Assembly (NCBI RefSeq): GCF_016591975.1
Contig: NZ_AP024169.1
Coordinates: 3,573,001-3,637,000 of the forward strand
Length of the DNA: 64,000 nucleotides
From: Anaeromicropila herbilytica
GTDB taxonomy: Bacteria; Bacillota; Clostridia; Lachnospirales; Lachnospiraceae
Direction of reading: 5' to 3'
Shown: positions 1 through 8,882 of the stretch, piece after piece
How positions within the stretch are numbered: the first letter of the stretch is position 1
Layout of the letters: every line of letters starts with the position of its first letter
The notes under the pieces: generated by a model
What the model saw: the letters and a program-made list of their open reading frames with translations, nothing else
Databases searched by the model: none
What the model was told of the DNA's origin: nothing
Program-made: the position numbers and the translations under genes

Positions 1-1115
1 TAATTGGAGGTATATTTCATACTATTCTCTATAATATTATAGATAACTTCTGTGATTCGCTTTTTATCTATAGTAACAATCATATTATCTGTACTAATAC
101 GATAAGTAAATTCTAATCCCATTTGTCTTATGTATATTTCGATTTCTTTCATAAGAGGTATAAAGTAATCAAGAAAATACACTTCACTGCGATTGATATC
201 CAACTGTTGTAGCTGCGCATTCGAATATTCAAGTAGGTCATTAATCATACCAATTAATAAATCTGTCTTACTTATAATAATCTTTACATATTCTGCTTTA
301 GCCTCTTCTGTTTTTGCTATTCCATCTCTTAATCCTTCACTATAAGCCTTTATCGTTGATATTGGTGTCTTTAAATCATGAGAAATACAGGAGATTAGCT
401 CTTGCTGGGATCTCTTAAGGCTTTCTTCTCTCACTTGTTTTTCTTTCAACTCATCTCTCATCAATTCAAAGGAATAAGTTAAATCACCTACTTCATTTTC
501 ACCAATCGTTCTTCCATAAGTACGCACTACCTCTAGATTGTAGTTTCCAGCAATGATTGCTTTTGCAGAAGTAGATATCTCTCTTAATGGATAAAGGATT
601 CTCTTGCTACTGTACACGGTTCTAATGATCAACATAATAGCACTAAGTAGTACACCAACCAGAATCGGAAAAAAGATATGTAGTGCTCTATTCATAGGGG
701 TTCCTTTAATGATATCATCTTTAGGAATATAAAAGACAACAAATCCATCTGTCTTACCGTCCTTCTGTAATATAAAGCTTTCCTTTAGTACATTCTTCTG
801 CTCCTTATTAAAGCTTTGATCCGTTTGAATCATTTCTTGTACATTAACAATATCATCTTTTTTATAATTGATATTCGAATTATTATATTTTACTTTACCT
901 TCTAATCCTAACACCATATAAGTATATTTTCCTTTATGATAGATTCCTTTTTCAATATCATTTCTTTGCTCTGCAACAAGCATACGTATCTGATTATCAT
1001 ATAATCTATCATCGGTATTAAGATATCGATTCACCGAAAGTATCATTGACAGAATAAGAACGACTACTATAAAAGTAGTCGTAATAAGATTTATCTTATT
1101 AATTGTATGCTTCAT
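1..1115 (-). CDS. Two-component sensor histidine kinase (3' end cut by window)
   Basis: Translating the minus strand from the ATG at 1113-1115 gives an open frame that runs off the window start. It has an N-terminal membrane segment, an extracytoplasmic region of about 120 residues, a second membrane segment (IFFPILVGVLLSAIMLII), a HAMP-like linker, an H-box (SCISHDLKTPISTIKAYSEG) and the N-box start (NIIENSMKYT). The rest of the ATPase domain lies outside the window. The kinase would autophosphorylate on the H-box His and pass phosphate to the response regulator 21 bases upstream. The neighbouring ABC exporter is the probable target or sensing partner. Signal unknown. Confidence 0.9.
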   Translation of the reverse strand, partial: MKHTINKINLITTTFIVVVLILSMILSVNRYLNTDDRLYDNQIRMLVAEQRNDIEKGIYHKGKYTYMVLGLEGKVKYNNSNINYKKDDIVNVQEMIQTDQSFNKEQKNVLKESFILQKDGKTDGFVVFYIPKDDIIKGTPMNRALHIFFPILVGVLLSAIMLIIRTVYSSKRILYPLREISTSAKAIIAGNYNLEVVRTYGRTIGENEVGDLTYSFELMRDELKEKQVREESLKRSQQELISCISHDLKTPISTIKAYSEGLRDGIAKTEEAKAEYVKIIISKTDLLIGMINDLLEYSNAQLQQLDINRSEVYFLDYFIPLMKEIEIYIRQMGLEFTYRISTDNMIVTIDKKRITEVIYNIIENSMKYTSN

Positions 1116-1136
1116 ATGATCTCCTATCTATAAACT

Positions 1137-1826
1137 CTATTGTTCCGAGAACTTATAGCCAGCTCCCCATACTGTTTTAATATAATCTATTTTATATTTT
1201 CCTAATTTTTCTCGTAAACGATTAATATATACAGTAATACTATTATCATCACAATAACCACTATATCCCCATACACTATTATAGATTTGTTCTTTAGAGA
1301 ATACTTGATTTGGGTTTTTTGCAAGAAAATATAATAGTTCAAATTCTTTCGTAGTTAATGTTAAGATTTCACCCTTGATTGTTGCACTATAAGAAGATTT
1401 ATTTAAATATAATTCTCCAACTGTGATTTCTTCCTTTTTCATATTAGATGTAGTTGTTGATTTTTCATATCTTCTAAGTTGTGCTTTTACTCTAGCCACT
1501 AATTCTAGCGGACTAAATGGCTTTGTGACATAGTCATCCGCTCCAATTCCAAGTGCTATTACTTTATCCATCTCTCCGCTTTTTGCAGATATCATGATAA
1601 TAGGGACATCTGAATACTGCCTTATTTCTTTACATACTTGAATTCCATCAATAATTGGTAGCATAATATCTAGAAGTACCAGGCTAGGTTCTTCCTCTTT
1701 AAAAGTCTTCAACCCTTCCTTGCCATCATTTCTTACAATCGGTTCAAATTGTTCTACTTCTAGATATGCTCCTAATATATTTGCTAATTCTTTTTCATCT
1801 TCAATGATTAATATTTTCTGTCCCAT
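1137..1826 (-). CDS. OmpR/PhoB-family response regulator
   Basis: It has an N-terminal receiver domain with the acidic pair (IIEDE), the phospho-acceptor Asp in LVLLDIMLP, and the conserved Lys in VTKPFSP. A C-terminal winged helix follows (LTTKEFELLYFLAKNPNQVFSKEQI, then YINRLREKL). An in-frame ATG lies four codons upstream (1838), but the ATG at 1826 is preceded by GAGGAATAGG and gives the usual short N-terminus (MGQKILIIEDE). It pairs with the kinase downstream and probably controls the ABC transporter genes upstream in the same direction. Confidence 0.9.
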   Translation of the reverse strand: MGQKILIIEDEKELANILGAYLEVEQFEPIVRNDGKEGLKTFKEEEPSLVLLDIMLPIIDGIQVCKEIRQYSDVPIIMISAKSGEMDKVIALGIGADDYVTKPFSPLELVARVKAQLRRYEKSTTTSNMKKEEITVGELYLNKSSYSATIKGEILTLTTKEFELLYFLAKNPNQVFSKEQIYNSVWGYSGYCDDNSITVYINRLREKLGKYKIDYIKTVWGAGYKFSEQ

Positions 1827-1894
1827 CCTATTCCTCATTCCTAAGTATCAATTGATGACTAAATTATAGCTTACAAATATGTTTTTTACAAGTT

Positions 1895-2653
1895 CTACCA
1901 TCCTTTTTCCTTAAGAAAATGATACACATTTTCTTCTCTTTCTAGTGCAGTTTCTTCGTTATATTCATCTAACCGTATATCCCCATCAATTCTTCCATCT
2001 TTTAAATAAATAATACGATTTCCTCTTAAAGCAGCCTTTAGATCATGTGTTACCATAACAACAGACTGGCCTTCTCTGTTGATATTAGTAAAAATATCAA
2101 GTACATTTTGACCTTGTGAGGAATTCAATGCTCCTGTAGGTTCATCTGCAAAAAGAATGCTTGGATTATTAATTAATGCCCTACATATAGCTACTCTCTG
2201 CTTTTGACCACCAGACATTTGATTAGGGAATTTCTTCTTCTGGGATGTTAATTCCATTCGTTCAAGTAGATCATCAATTTTTTCTTCAATCTTGTTCCTT
2301 GATGCATCTGTTTTATAGGTAGGACTTAAGATATTCTCATACACCGTTAGATTTGGTATTAAGTTAATTCCTTGAAATACAAAACCTAACTTTTCCTTTC
2401 TTAAATATGCAATCTCTTTTTCCTTCATTTTGGTAATGTCCTTATCCTCGAACATTACTTTACCAGTAGTAACATGATCCATACCACTTAATGAATATAA
2501 CAGTGTTGATTTGCCCGAACCTGAGCTACCCATTATAACTGTAAAATCACCTTTGTATATTTCAAGATCTAAGTTTTTAATTACATTATTTATTTCTCCA
2601 TCACTGATAAAACTTTTACATAATAACTCTGTTTTTATTAAAACCTGATTCAT
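1895..2653 (-). CDS. ABC transporter ATP-binding protein (LolD/MacB type)
   Basis: A 252-residue ATPase with Walker A (GSSGSGKST), Q-loop, signature MSGGQKQR, Walker B (ILFADEPTGAL) and switch His (VMVTHD). This subfamily pairs with FtsX-type permeases; the natural partner is the 771-residue permease at 4578-6893. In the ancestral order permease, ATPase, regulator and kinase formed one run, but an insertion sequence now separates permease and ATPase by about 1.9 kb. The frame ends in a lysine/glutamate-rich tail of about 25 residues. The substrate is unknown; peptide antibiotics or cell-envelope signals are typical for this arrangement. Confidence 0.88.
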   Translation of the reverse strand: MNQVLIKTELLCKSFISDGEINNVIKNLDLEIYKGDFTVIMGSSGSGKSTLLYSLSGMDHVTTGKVMFEDKDITKMKEKEIAYLRKEKLGFVFQGINLIPNLTVYENILSPTYKTDASRNKIEEKIDDLLERMELTSQKKKFPNQMSGGQKQRVAICRALINNPSILFADEPTGALNSSQGQNVLDIFTNINREGQSVVMVTHDLKAALRGNRIIYLKDGRIDGDIRLDEYNEETALEREENVYHFLKEKGW

Positions 2654-2796
2654 AATATGAACCCTTCCTTTCCGATTCTATTCTAAAGTCTCGCATGCTT
2701 TTGCGAGACTTGCACCCTTGCTTCATAATGATTCGAGGGTCAAAAGCCTTTCTACAATTACATTGTGTATATTGATGTATCATTGTAAATTTTGGC

Positions 2797-2806
2797 GTAG
2801 TCCGGC
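2797..2806. repeat. Target-site duplication, left copy
   Basis: GTAGTCCGGC directly precedes the left inverted repeat and is repeated at 4360-4369 after the right one. One extra C on both sides makes the duplication 10 or 11 bp depending on where the element is taken to begin. Confidence 0.85.
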
Positions 2807-2897
2807 CAATGTCGTCAACTTAAGAATTTACAATTTAATACTGTATAAAAAATAAACATAATTTTGTTTATAATGCAAATTGACAAACAAATGTTTG

Positions 2898-2941
2898 CTC
2901 CAAAATTTTAATAGATACATTTTTACTATTAAATTTTGGAG
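2898..2941 (+). promoter_or_regulatory. Hairpin that can sequester the transposase ribosome-binding site
   Basis: CTCCAAAATTTTAATAG at 2898-2914 is complementary, apart from one bulged T, to CTATTAAATTTTGGAG at 2926-2941. The 3' arm contains most of the GGAGG ribosome-binding site. A transcript entering from outside would include both arms and mask the site; a transcript starting inside the 5' arm would not. Several insertion sequences use this type of control; its use here is inferred. Confidence 0.55.
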
Positions 2942-2952
2942 GACTTCATATT

Positions 2953-4227
2953 ATGATTAAAAAAATATCATCTTTATTAAAATCAGTTAATAACCTTATT
3001 ACTAGCGAAGAGTTTATTGAAAAACATAGGATTAATCAAAAAAGCTTTAATCGTAATCGAAAATTAACTTTTAAGGATATTATTTTATTCCTTTTAAGTC
3101 AGCCACAAAAATCTTTATCTGTGGCTCTTTCCGATTACATAGATTCTTCAAACCTTGCAATTGACTCAATTTCAAAACAGGCTTTTTCAAAAGCTCGCTT
3201 TAAAATTAAACCTGATGCTTTTCGTGAAATTTTTCTAATGACTACTGATGTTAATAAAACAAGATCAAACCTTAATACTTGGAATGGTCACCCTGTATTA
3301 GCGATTGATGGTACTTCATTGCAGATTCCTAACACAAAAGAAAATCAAACTTATTATGGTTCTAAAAAAAATCAATATGACCCTGTCGCTCTGGCTTCTG
3401 CTTCGGCTTTGTATGATGTTTTGAATGATAACTTACTTAATACAAAACTCGTTCATTATCGTACTTCTGAATTAGTTCAAGCCCAAACATTAATCGATGA
3501 ATTTAATTTAAATCAAGTTCACGGAGAGAAAGCACCAATTATTATTTTTGATAGAGGTTATCCATCTAGAAAACTCTATGCGCAACTTCAAGAAAAGCAA
3601 TGTTTCTTTGTAATGAGACATAAAACAAAGTCCCATGGTGCGTTAAAAGCGGTATATCAATGTAATTATGGTGATACTTCAATACAGTATTCTCATAACG
3701 ACTGTTCCTATCCGCTAAGAGTTATAAAGTTTGATTTGCCATCAGGCTTACAAGAGACACTTGTTACAAATCTTTTTGACCCCAATATAACTGTTGAAAT
3801 GTTTAAAGAACTATATTTTATAAGGTGGGGGATTGAAACGAAATATCGTGAAGTCAAATCGATATTAAAGCTAGAAAATTTTATGGGCATAAAACCGGAA
3901 GCAATTGAACAGGAATTTTATGCTGCGATGTTTGCTTCAAACCTATTATCAATGTTTGCTTCTGTTTGCAATGAAGAAATATCTAATATTCAACAGGAAA
4001 CAAAGAAAACAACATGTTATAAAACAAATAGAAATATTCTAGTAAACTATCTTTTTAATAAGCTATATACTTTGATTTGTAACTATCGTATTGCTAAAAA
4101 GGTTATTAATAATTTGATAAAAATAGGTATAAAAAATCGCTCACAAGTACGTACAAACCGTTCTTATGAGCGAAAGAAAATGCGAAGCAGGATGAAGTTC
4201 TCCCAGAACACAAAATCCACTTTATAA
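2953..4227 (+). CDS. IS4-family transposase (DDE type)
   Basis: A 424-residue transposase. Catalytic landmarks are the first Asp in LAIDGTSLQIP, the second Asp in IIIFDRGYPS, and the YREK signature, exactly spaced in YFIRWGIETKYREVK (Y-x2-R-x3-E-x6-K), which supplies the catalytic Glu. The C-terminus is rich in Lys and Arg. GGAGG lies about 10 bases before the ATG. No frameshift or internal stop is seen, so the element may be active. The gene reads opposite to the operon it interrupts. Confidence 0.93.
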   Translation: MIKKISSLLKSVNNLITSEEFIEKHRINQKSFNRNRKLTFKDIILFLLSQPQKSLSVALSDYIDSSNLAIDSISKQAFSKARFKIKPDAFREIFLMTTDVNKTRSNLNTWNGHPVLAIDGTSLQIPNTKENQTYYGSKKNQYDPVALASASALYDVLNDNLLNTKLVHYRTSELVQAQTLIDEFNLNQVHGEKAPIIIFDRGYPSRKLYAQLQEKQCFFVMRHKTKSHGALKAVYQCNYGDTSIQYSHNDCSYPLRVIKFDLPSGLQETLVTNLFDPNITVEMFKELYFIRWGIETKYREVKSILKLENFMGIKPEAIEQEFYAAMFASNLLSMFASVCNEEISNIQQETKKTTCYKTNRNILVNYLFNKLYTLICNYRIAKKVINNLIKIGIKNRSQVRTNRSYERKKMRSRMKFSQNTKSTL

Positions 4228-4577
4228 TATACATTATAAAATGAAAAACTGCTCGCTCATATAGTTTACACTATTTTTATAAATAATCAAATATGATGTT
4301 TTATTTTTGTACAATTTTTTGTAACCTTTTTTACTACAAGTGTTAAGTTGACGACATTGGTAGTCCGGCCGAAAGTATCGTTTATATTTTGTCAAGACTC
4401 AAAGTAAAAATAGGAACGTGAGTGAGTATTTTCACTTGTTTTGAGGCTTGTAAAAAATATGATAAGTTTGTTTTGTAAACTTTTTGAGGGAAAGGTAGCC
4501 AAAATTTATAATGATACAGCGATATACACTCAGTACACTACAATAAGGCTTTTGACCCTCGAATCTTCTTAATGAAA

Positions 4578-6893
4578 CTACTCTTGAACAAGATCTCTCG
4601 CACTTATTTTTTTAAGCGAGTGAGAAGATACAATGGTACTAATGATAAAAATTAATAAAACCACGATATTCGCGATTGCTATATGCCAATAATTATACTG
4701 TACAGGATATTTCGCAAAACCAAATATACTTAAACTAGCCTTCATGATTAGCGGATATACTTCTAAGAAAATAGGTACTGCCACTATAATAGAGGCTACA
4801 GCTACAATACTCACATAATATATATTGGAGCAGATCAAGTGCCAAGTTGAATATCCTAGGCATTTATAAATTCCGTTTGTTTTTTCATTACTAGCATTCT
4901 TAAGTAGAACAATACAGAATATATTTACTCCACCAACTAAGAGAACTACTAGAACAACTGGTGGTATAGCATTCTTTTGTGGACCAGCGATCATATTAGT
5001 AATACTACTTAAAAATTCAGTCCTTGGCATTACTTTACCGCTTCCATCTATCTTCTTTTTCATATCCTGAATGAATATATTCTTGGATGAAGGATCTTTT
5101 AAATAAATCGAAATACAGTTATATTGCATTGAAATGTTATTCGCAGTAATTGCATCTGTTGTTAACCTACAACATTTTCCCATATCATAATAGGTTTGGA
5201 ATATACCCGTTATTAATAGATTTACCTTTGTATTACCTCCTAGATATACTTCGATATAATCTCCTATACTTTTACCTAGATCTTCTGCCATGAGATTTGT
5301 AATAGCAATTTCATTTCCAGCCTCAGGATTTCTGCCTTTAAATATTGGATTCTTTACTTTGGAGTAATCATCATATACAAAAGCGGACATAATTGTATTA
5401 TCTAATCCCTTTTTCCATTTCAATGAGACTTTTGTATTAACATAACTTCCATATAGAGCATCAACTCTGGAATCTTTATTTAATATTTCTTTTACTTTCT
5501 CGTATTCCTTACTATTAGAAAGTTGAACCATAACATCACATTTATCAACACCTAGCCAATAATCATTATTATCCTTCATTGTATTTGCAATATCTAATGA
5601 AACAATCGCAAAATTAATGCTGAAAATGGTTACGATTGAAGTTAATATAATACTGATTGCACTTTTCTTGTTTCTTGATAATGTTCTTAGCGCAATTCCA
5701 ATTGCAGAAAACTGAACCGTCATATTTCCTTTATACTCTTTTTTCTTTTTGGTCGTTGAATTGGTCATACCATTAAAAGCATAGACTGGTTTTACTTTCT
5801 TCGTCTTATTAATAATACGATAAATTATTAATAGTACAAAACTTACAACCAGAATGTAGCATGGTATTCCTGGAAATAATATATTATTCTGAACCACTTC
5901 TCCGATATTTTTAAATACGCTAGTTAAAATAATATTGGATATCCATACTGAGCTTAACACCCCTAAAATGCATGCAATCGAAACAATCATAAAATAAAAG
6001 GTTAAATACATCTTCAATATATCTGTTGAGGTATACCCCATTGTTTTATAGATAGCAATCGATTTTGCATCTGTAATCATAATATTTCGAATGATAAAAT
6101 AGATTATAATACAACTTACAATAAGCATGATAATTCCGATTGCAAGAAAAACAGCTCCAATGATATTTCCCGCTAATAAGCTACCATCTATTGTTTCCTC
6201 TAATGTTTGGAATTCACCATTTACAAAACCATTATTTTTAGTTCTGTATGCATCTACTATTTCCTTACCAGTTACACCATCTTTTCCATATATCTTTATA
6301 ATATGTCTAATGCTTAATTCTTTTGGTAATTTATTAATAATAATATCACTGTCAAACGCAGTTGATATGTTATATGGATCTGTAAATATACCTTTTACTT
6401 TATAGTTAAGTACTCCAGTTGCAAGTTTAATTTTTATTTCATCTCCAACTTTTATATGATTTTCATAACTAATACTAGCTGGAATGATACATTCATTGTC
6501 TTTAAGTGATTCTGCTGCTTTTTTATTCCCATGAATGTAACGAATCTTACCATATTGCTCATCATCATATTCAATCAATTTTGCAAATGCATCTATTTTC
6601 TTATTCTTAAAAAGAAGCTCTTCTTGGATAAAATGAAAATTAACACATTTCGCATTCTTAACTTCCTTTAATTCTTTGATTCCTTTTACAATACCTTTTA
6701 ACGCATTTTCATCTTTTTCATATGTGTATAACATTACCTTAGCTGGTTCACATTCTTTTGTAAATGTTTGAATTGGTTTATCTAGCGATAATAATATGTT
6801 CATTGACGCATTTAAAAGTAACGAGCATAACATGATGATAATAAATATCATAAGTGTAAGTAATTTTTTTTGTCTAAAATTCTTTATCCACAT
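4578..6893 (-). CDS. FtsX-like ABC transporter permease, duplicated core
   Basis: A 771-residue membrane protein with an N-terminal membrane segment, a large extracytoplasmic domain, and a first FtsX-type bundle around residues 240-370 (AGNIIGAVFLAIGIIMLIVS). A cytoplasmic linker, second N-terminal segment (residues 400-430), second extracytoplasmic domain and final FtsX bundle (residues 650-770) follow. It lacks the BceB arrangement of ten helices with one large loop. Family members export or extract lipids, peptides or lipoproteins with a LolD-like ATPase. It is probably the first gene of the operon with the ATPase and two-component genes, now separated from them by the IS. Confidence 0.85.
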   Translation of the reverse strand: MWIKNFRQKKLLTLMIFIIIMLCSLLLNASMNILLSLDKPIQTFTKECEPAKVMLYTYEKDENALKGIVKGIKELKEVKNAKCVNFHFIQEELLFKNKKIDAFAKLIEYDDEQYGKIRYIHGNKKAAESLKDNECIIPASISYENHIKVGDEIKIKLATGVLNYKVKGIFTDPYNISTAFDSDIIINKLPKELSIRHIIKIYGKDGVTGKEIVDAYRTKNNGFVNGEFQTLEETIDGSLLAGNIIGAVFLAIGIIMLIVSCIIIYFIIRNIMITDAKSIAIYKTMGYTSTDILKMYLTFYFMIVSIACILGVLSSVWISNIILTSVFKNIGEVVQNNILFPGIPCYILVVSFVLLIIYRIINKTKKVKPVYAFNGMTNSTTKKKKEYKGNMTVQFSAIGIALRTLSRNKKSAISIILTSIVTIFSINFAIVSLDIANTMKDNNDYWLGVDKCDVMVQLSNSKEYEKVKEILNKDSRVDALYGSYVNTKVSLKWKKGLDNTIMSAFVYDDYSKVKNPIFKGRNPEAGNEIAITNLMAEDLGKSIGDYIEVYLGGNTKVNLLITGIFQTYYDMGKCCRLTTDAITANNISMQYNCISIYLKDPSSKNIFIQDMKKKIDGSGKVMPRTEFLSSITNMIAGPQKNAIPPVVLVVLLVGGVNIFCIVLLKNASNEKTNGIYKCLGYSTWHLICSNIYYVSIVAVASIIVAVPIFLEVYPLIMKASLSIFGFAKYPVQYNYWHIAIANIVVLLIFIISTIVSSHSLKKISARDLVQE

Positions 6894-7007
6894 TTTTCTT
6901 ATCCTTCCTTATTTCTCTTATAATAATATAATACAAAGGAAATATAAAATAAAAATAGGAAAAATATTAATAAATATTAATATGGAGTAAATGATTATTA
7001 AATACGT

Positions 7008-7057
7008 AAAAAGAAGCTGAGCACAAGTTGATTTATTCACAAACTTGTACAACAGCC
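7008..7057 (-). terminator. Rho-independent terminator after the transporter ATPase gene
   Basis: Read on the minus strand, ACAAGTT (7042-7048) pairs with AACTTGT (7023-7029). Outer GCTG/CAGC pairs and a short T-run (A-rich 7008-7012) follow. It lies about 30 bases beyond the stop at 7089. Confidence 0.6.
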
Positions 7058-7088
7058 TCAATCATACACAATATTTTCATTTACATTA

Positions 7089-7862
7089 TTAATTTCCACA
7101 CTCAATACTAATCTCATTAAACTTGGATAGTATGTCATCAATTCTCATTGATTTCTTCTTATCTCCAGCCTCATCAATAATTGCTTTTCCCTGATGCATC
7201 ATAATTAATCGGTTGCCATACTCCACAGCATAGCGAAGATTGTGAGTAACCATAATGGTAGTTAATTTTTTCTCGGTTACAATCTTATTGGTTAATTCCA
7301 TGATTAATTCCGCTGTCTTAGGGTCAAGTGCTGCGGTATGTTCATCTAGAATTAAGAACTCTATTGGTGTCATGGTTGACATTAGAAGTGCCATTGCTTG
7401 CCTTTGCCCACCAGATAAGGATCCTACTGGCACATTCATCTTGTCTTCAAGCCCAAGATTTAGAGTTCTTAGATTATCCCTATAGAACTCGATTCTTTTC
7501 TTATTCGTACCTCTAAGAAGGTTGAATGACTTTCCTTTGTTGTCTGCAAGTGACATATTCTCAAGAATGGTCATATTCGGACAGGTTCCCATGGAAGGGT
7601 TTTGATAAACTCGCCCAATTTTTCTTTGTCGTTTAAACTCAGGCATATTAGTGATATCTTCATGGTGTATTAGCACGTTCCCACTATCTAGTGGAATACT
7701 GCCACATATAATATTTAACATCGAAGTTTTACCTGATCCATTGCTTCCTACAACAGATACGAACTCTCCATCTTGTATCTTTACACTAAAATCGTGAAAT
7801 AAACACATTTCATTTACTGTACCAGGATTATAATATTTATTAATATTTTGTAATTCAAGCAT
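7089..7862 (-). CDS. ABC transporter ATP-binding protein, predicted tryptophan uptake (TrpZ-like)
   Basis: A 257-residue ATPase with Walker A (GSNGSGKTS), signature SLSGGQRQA, Walker B (FLILDEHTAALDP) and switch His (IMVTHN). The unusual His after the Walker B Glu (DEHTAAL) is typical of the family encoded with this type of substrate-binding protein and permease. It overlaps the permease gene by 8 bases and lies in a three-gene operon. A tryptophan T-box upstream makes aromatic amino-acid import likely. The symbol is left blank because the family is assigned by context. Confidence 0.82.
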   Translation of the reverse strand: MLELQNINKYYNPGTVNEMCLFHDFSVKIQDGEFVSVVGSNGSGKTSMLNIICGSIPLDSGNVLIHHEDITNMPEFKRQRKIGRVYQNPSMGTCPNMTILENMSLADNKGKSFNLLRGTNKKRIEFYRDNLRTLNLGLEDKMNVPVGSLSGGQRQAMALLMSTMTPIEFLILDEHTAALDPKTAELIMELTNKIVTEKKLTTIMVTHNLRYAVEYGNRLIMMHQGKAIIDEAGDKKKSMRIDDILSKFNEISIECGN

Positions 7863-8748
7863 TTGTCTTCACCCTCCTTCTTCTATCATTACTTAATACA
7901 AGGATTACTAAAAACAAAGTTGCTGTTATTAATTTCATATCCCTTGACTCCATACCTAATGCGATTGCGATCCATACACAAGCTTTATAAATCACTGCGC
8001 CTAATATAACAGCTGTAGTTGGTTTAAATCTCGCTTTTCGAAATATATTGGTTCCAATGATTACACTGGCAAGACCGATTACAATAGCTCCTGTACCTGT
8101 TGATATCTCAAAGAATCCACTTTTTTGACTATAGATACCCCCTGCCAATCCTGCAAATCCATTTGCTATAGAAAGTCCAATGATTTTAACTAATCCTTTA
8201 TCTTTTGCCAAAGAAGTTACTAGATGCTCATTATCGCCCACTGCCCTTAATAAATACCCTGACTTCGTATTTAAATATCCATCTAACAATAATTTCATAA
8301 AAATAATTATAACAAATAGTATGGTAACCTTAATATATCCATCCAAAGTATCTGGTATTAATCTATCAAATAACTTATTCTCAAATATGGTTTGCTTCGA
8401 AAAAATTGAGACATTTCCACCTGCAATACGTAGATTGATGGAATAAAGTGCAGTCATTACAATAATTCCGGATAATAAATCTCTTACCTTAAACTTTACA
8501 TGGATAATCCCTGTAATCATGCCCGCGATTGCACCTGATAAAAAGGATACGAATAAGGCTGCGATTGGATTGACACCAGCTAGTATCAACATTACTGCAA
8601 CTGCACCACCAAGCGGGAATGTTCCATCCACCGAAAGATCAGGGAAATCTAGTATTTTGTAAGTAATATATACCCCCAATGCCAATATCGCGTATACAAA
8701 CCCTTCTTCTAATATACTAATTATTATTTCTATTATTATTTCTAACAT
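7855..8748 (-). CDS. ABC transporter permease, predicted tryptophan uptake (TrpY-like)
   Basis: A 297-residue integral membrane protein with about eight or nine hydrophobic segments, related to branched-chain/sugar-type permeases. Typical stretches are FVYAILALGVYITYKILDFPDLSVDGTF (first ~40 residues) and a Gly-rich loop (SIANGFAGLAGGIYSQKSG) that would contact the ATPase. It lies between the binding-protein gene and the ATPase gene; the overlap with the ATPase implies coupled translation. Confidence 0.82.
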   Translation of the reverse strand: MLEIIIEIIISILEEGFVYAILALGVYITYKILDFPDLSVDGTFPLGGAVAVMLILAGVNPIAALFVSFLSGAIAGMITGIIHVKFKVRDLLSGIIVMTALYSINLRIAGGNVSIFSKQTIFENKLFDRLIPDTLDGYIKVTILFVIIIFMKLLLDGYLNTKSGYLLRAVGDNEHLVTSLAKDKGLVKIIGLSIANGFAGLAGGIYSQKSGFFEISTGTGAIVIGLASVIIGTNIFRKARFKPTTAVILGAVIYKACVWIAIALGMESRDMKLITATLFLVILVLSNDRRRRVKTNA

Positions 8749-8882
8749 CTTTTCTCCCCTCCATTTCTTTATTACTTTCTAATATTTTAGTAACTGTTCA
8801 GTACCTTCACAGTTCGTGCATATCAGTCTTCTTTTCTTACAATAATTCTTACAAATATTCTTATAATGAAACAATTACCTTC

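Larger units (their letters stand above)
2807..4359 (+). mobile_element. Complete IS4-family insertion sequence
   Basis: An element of about 1.55 kb carries one intact transposase gene. Terminal inverted repeats are CAATGTCGTCAACTTAA at 2807-2823 and TTAAGTTGACGACATTG at 4343-4359. The 10-bp sequence GTAGTCCGGC occurs on both sides (2797-2806 and 4360-4369). The next base also matches, so the duplication is 10 or 11 bp, which fits the IS4/IS231 groups. The intact gene, perfect repeats and perfect duplication point to a recent insertion. Confidence 0.9.
2731..4564. repeat. Ancestral ~280-bp imperfect palindrome split by the IS element
   Basis: The two flanks of the insertion sequence are inverted copies of each other. 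A 20-bp block (ATTCGAGGGTCAAAAGCCTT) at 2731-2750 is perfectly complementary to 4545-4564. A second block, ending TAAATTTTGGC at 2796, pairs with 4498-4518 with one mismatch. Inner sequence 4361-4497 contains weaker complementary tracts. With the IS and one target copy removed, about 280 bp fold into one long hairpin between the permease and ATPase genes. It could be a non-autonomous element or an intercistronic RNA hairpin; the sequence alone does not decide. Confidence 0.6.
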
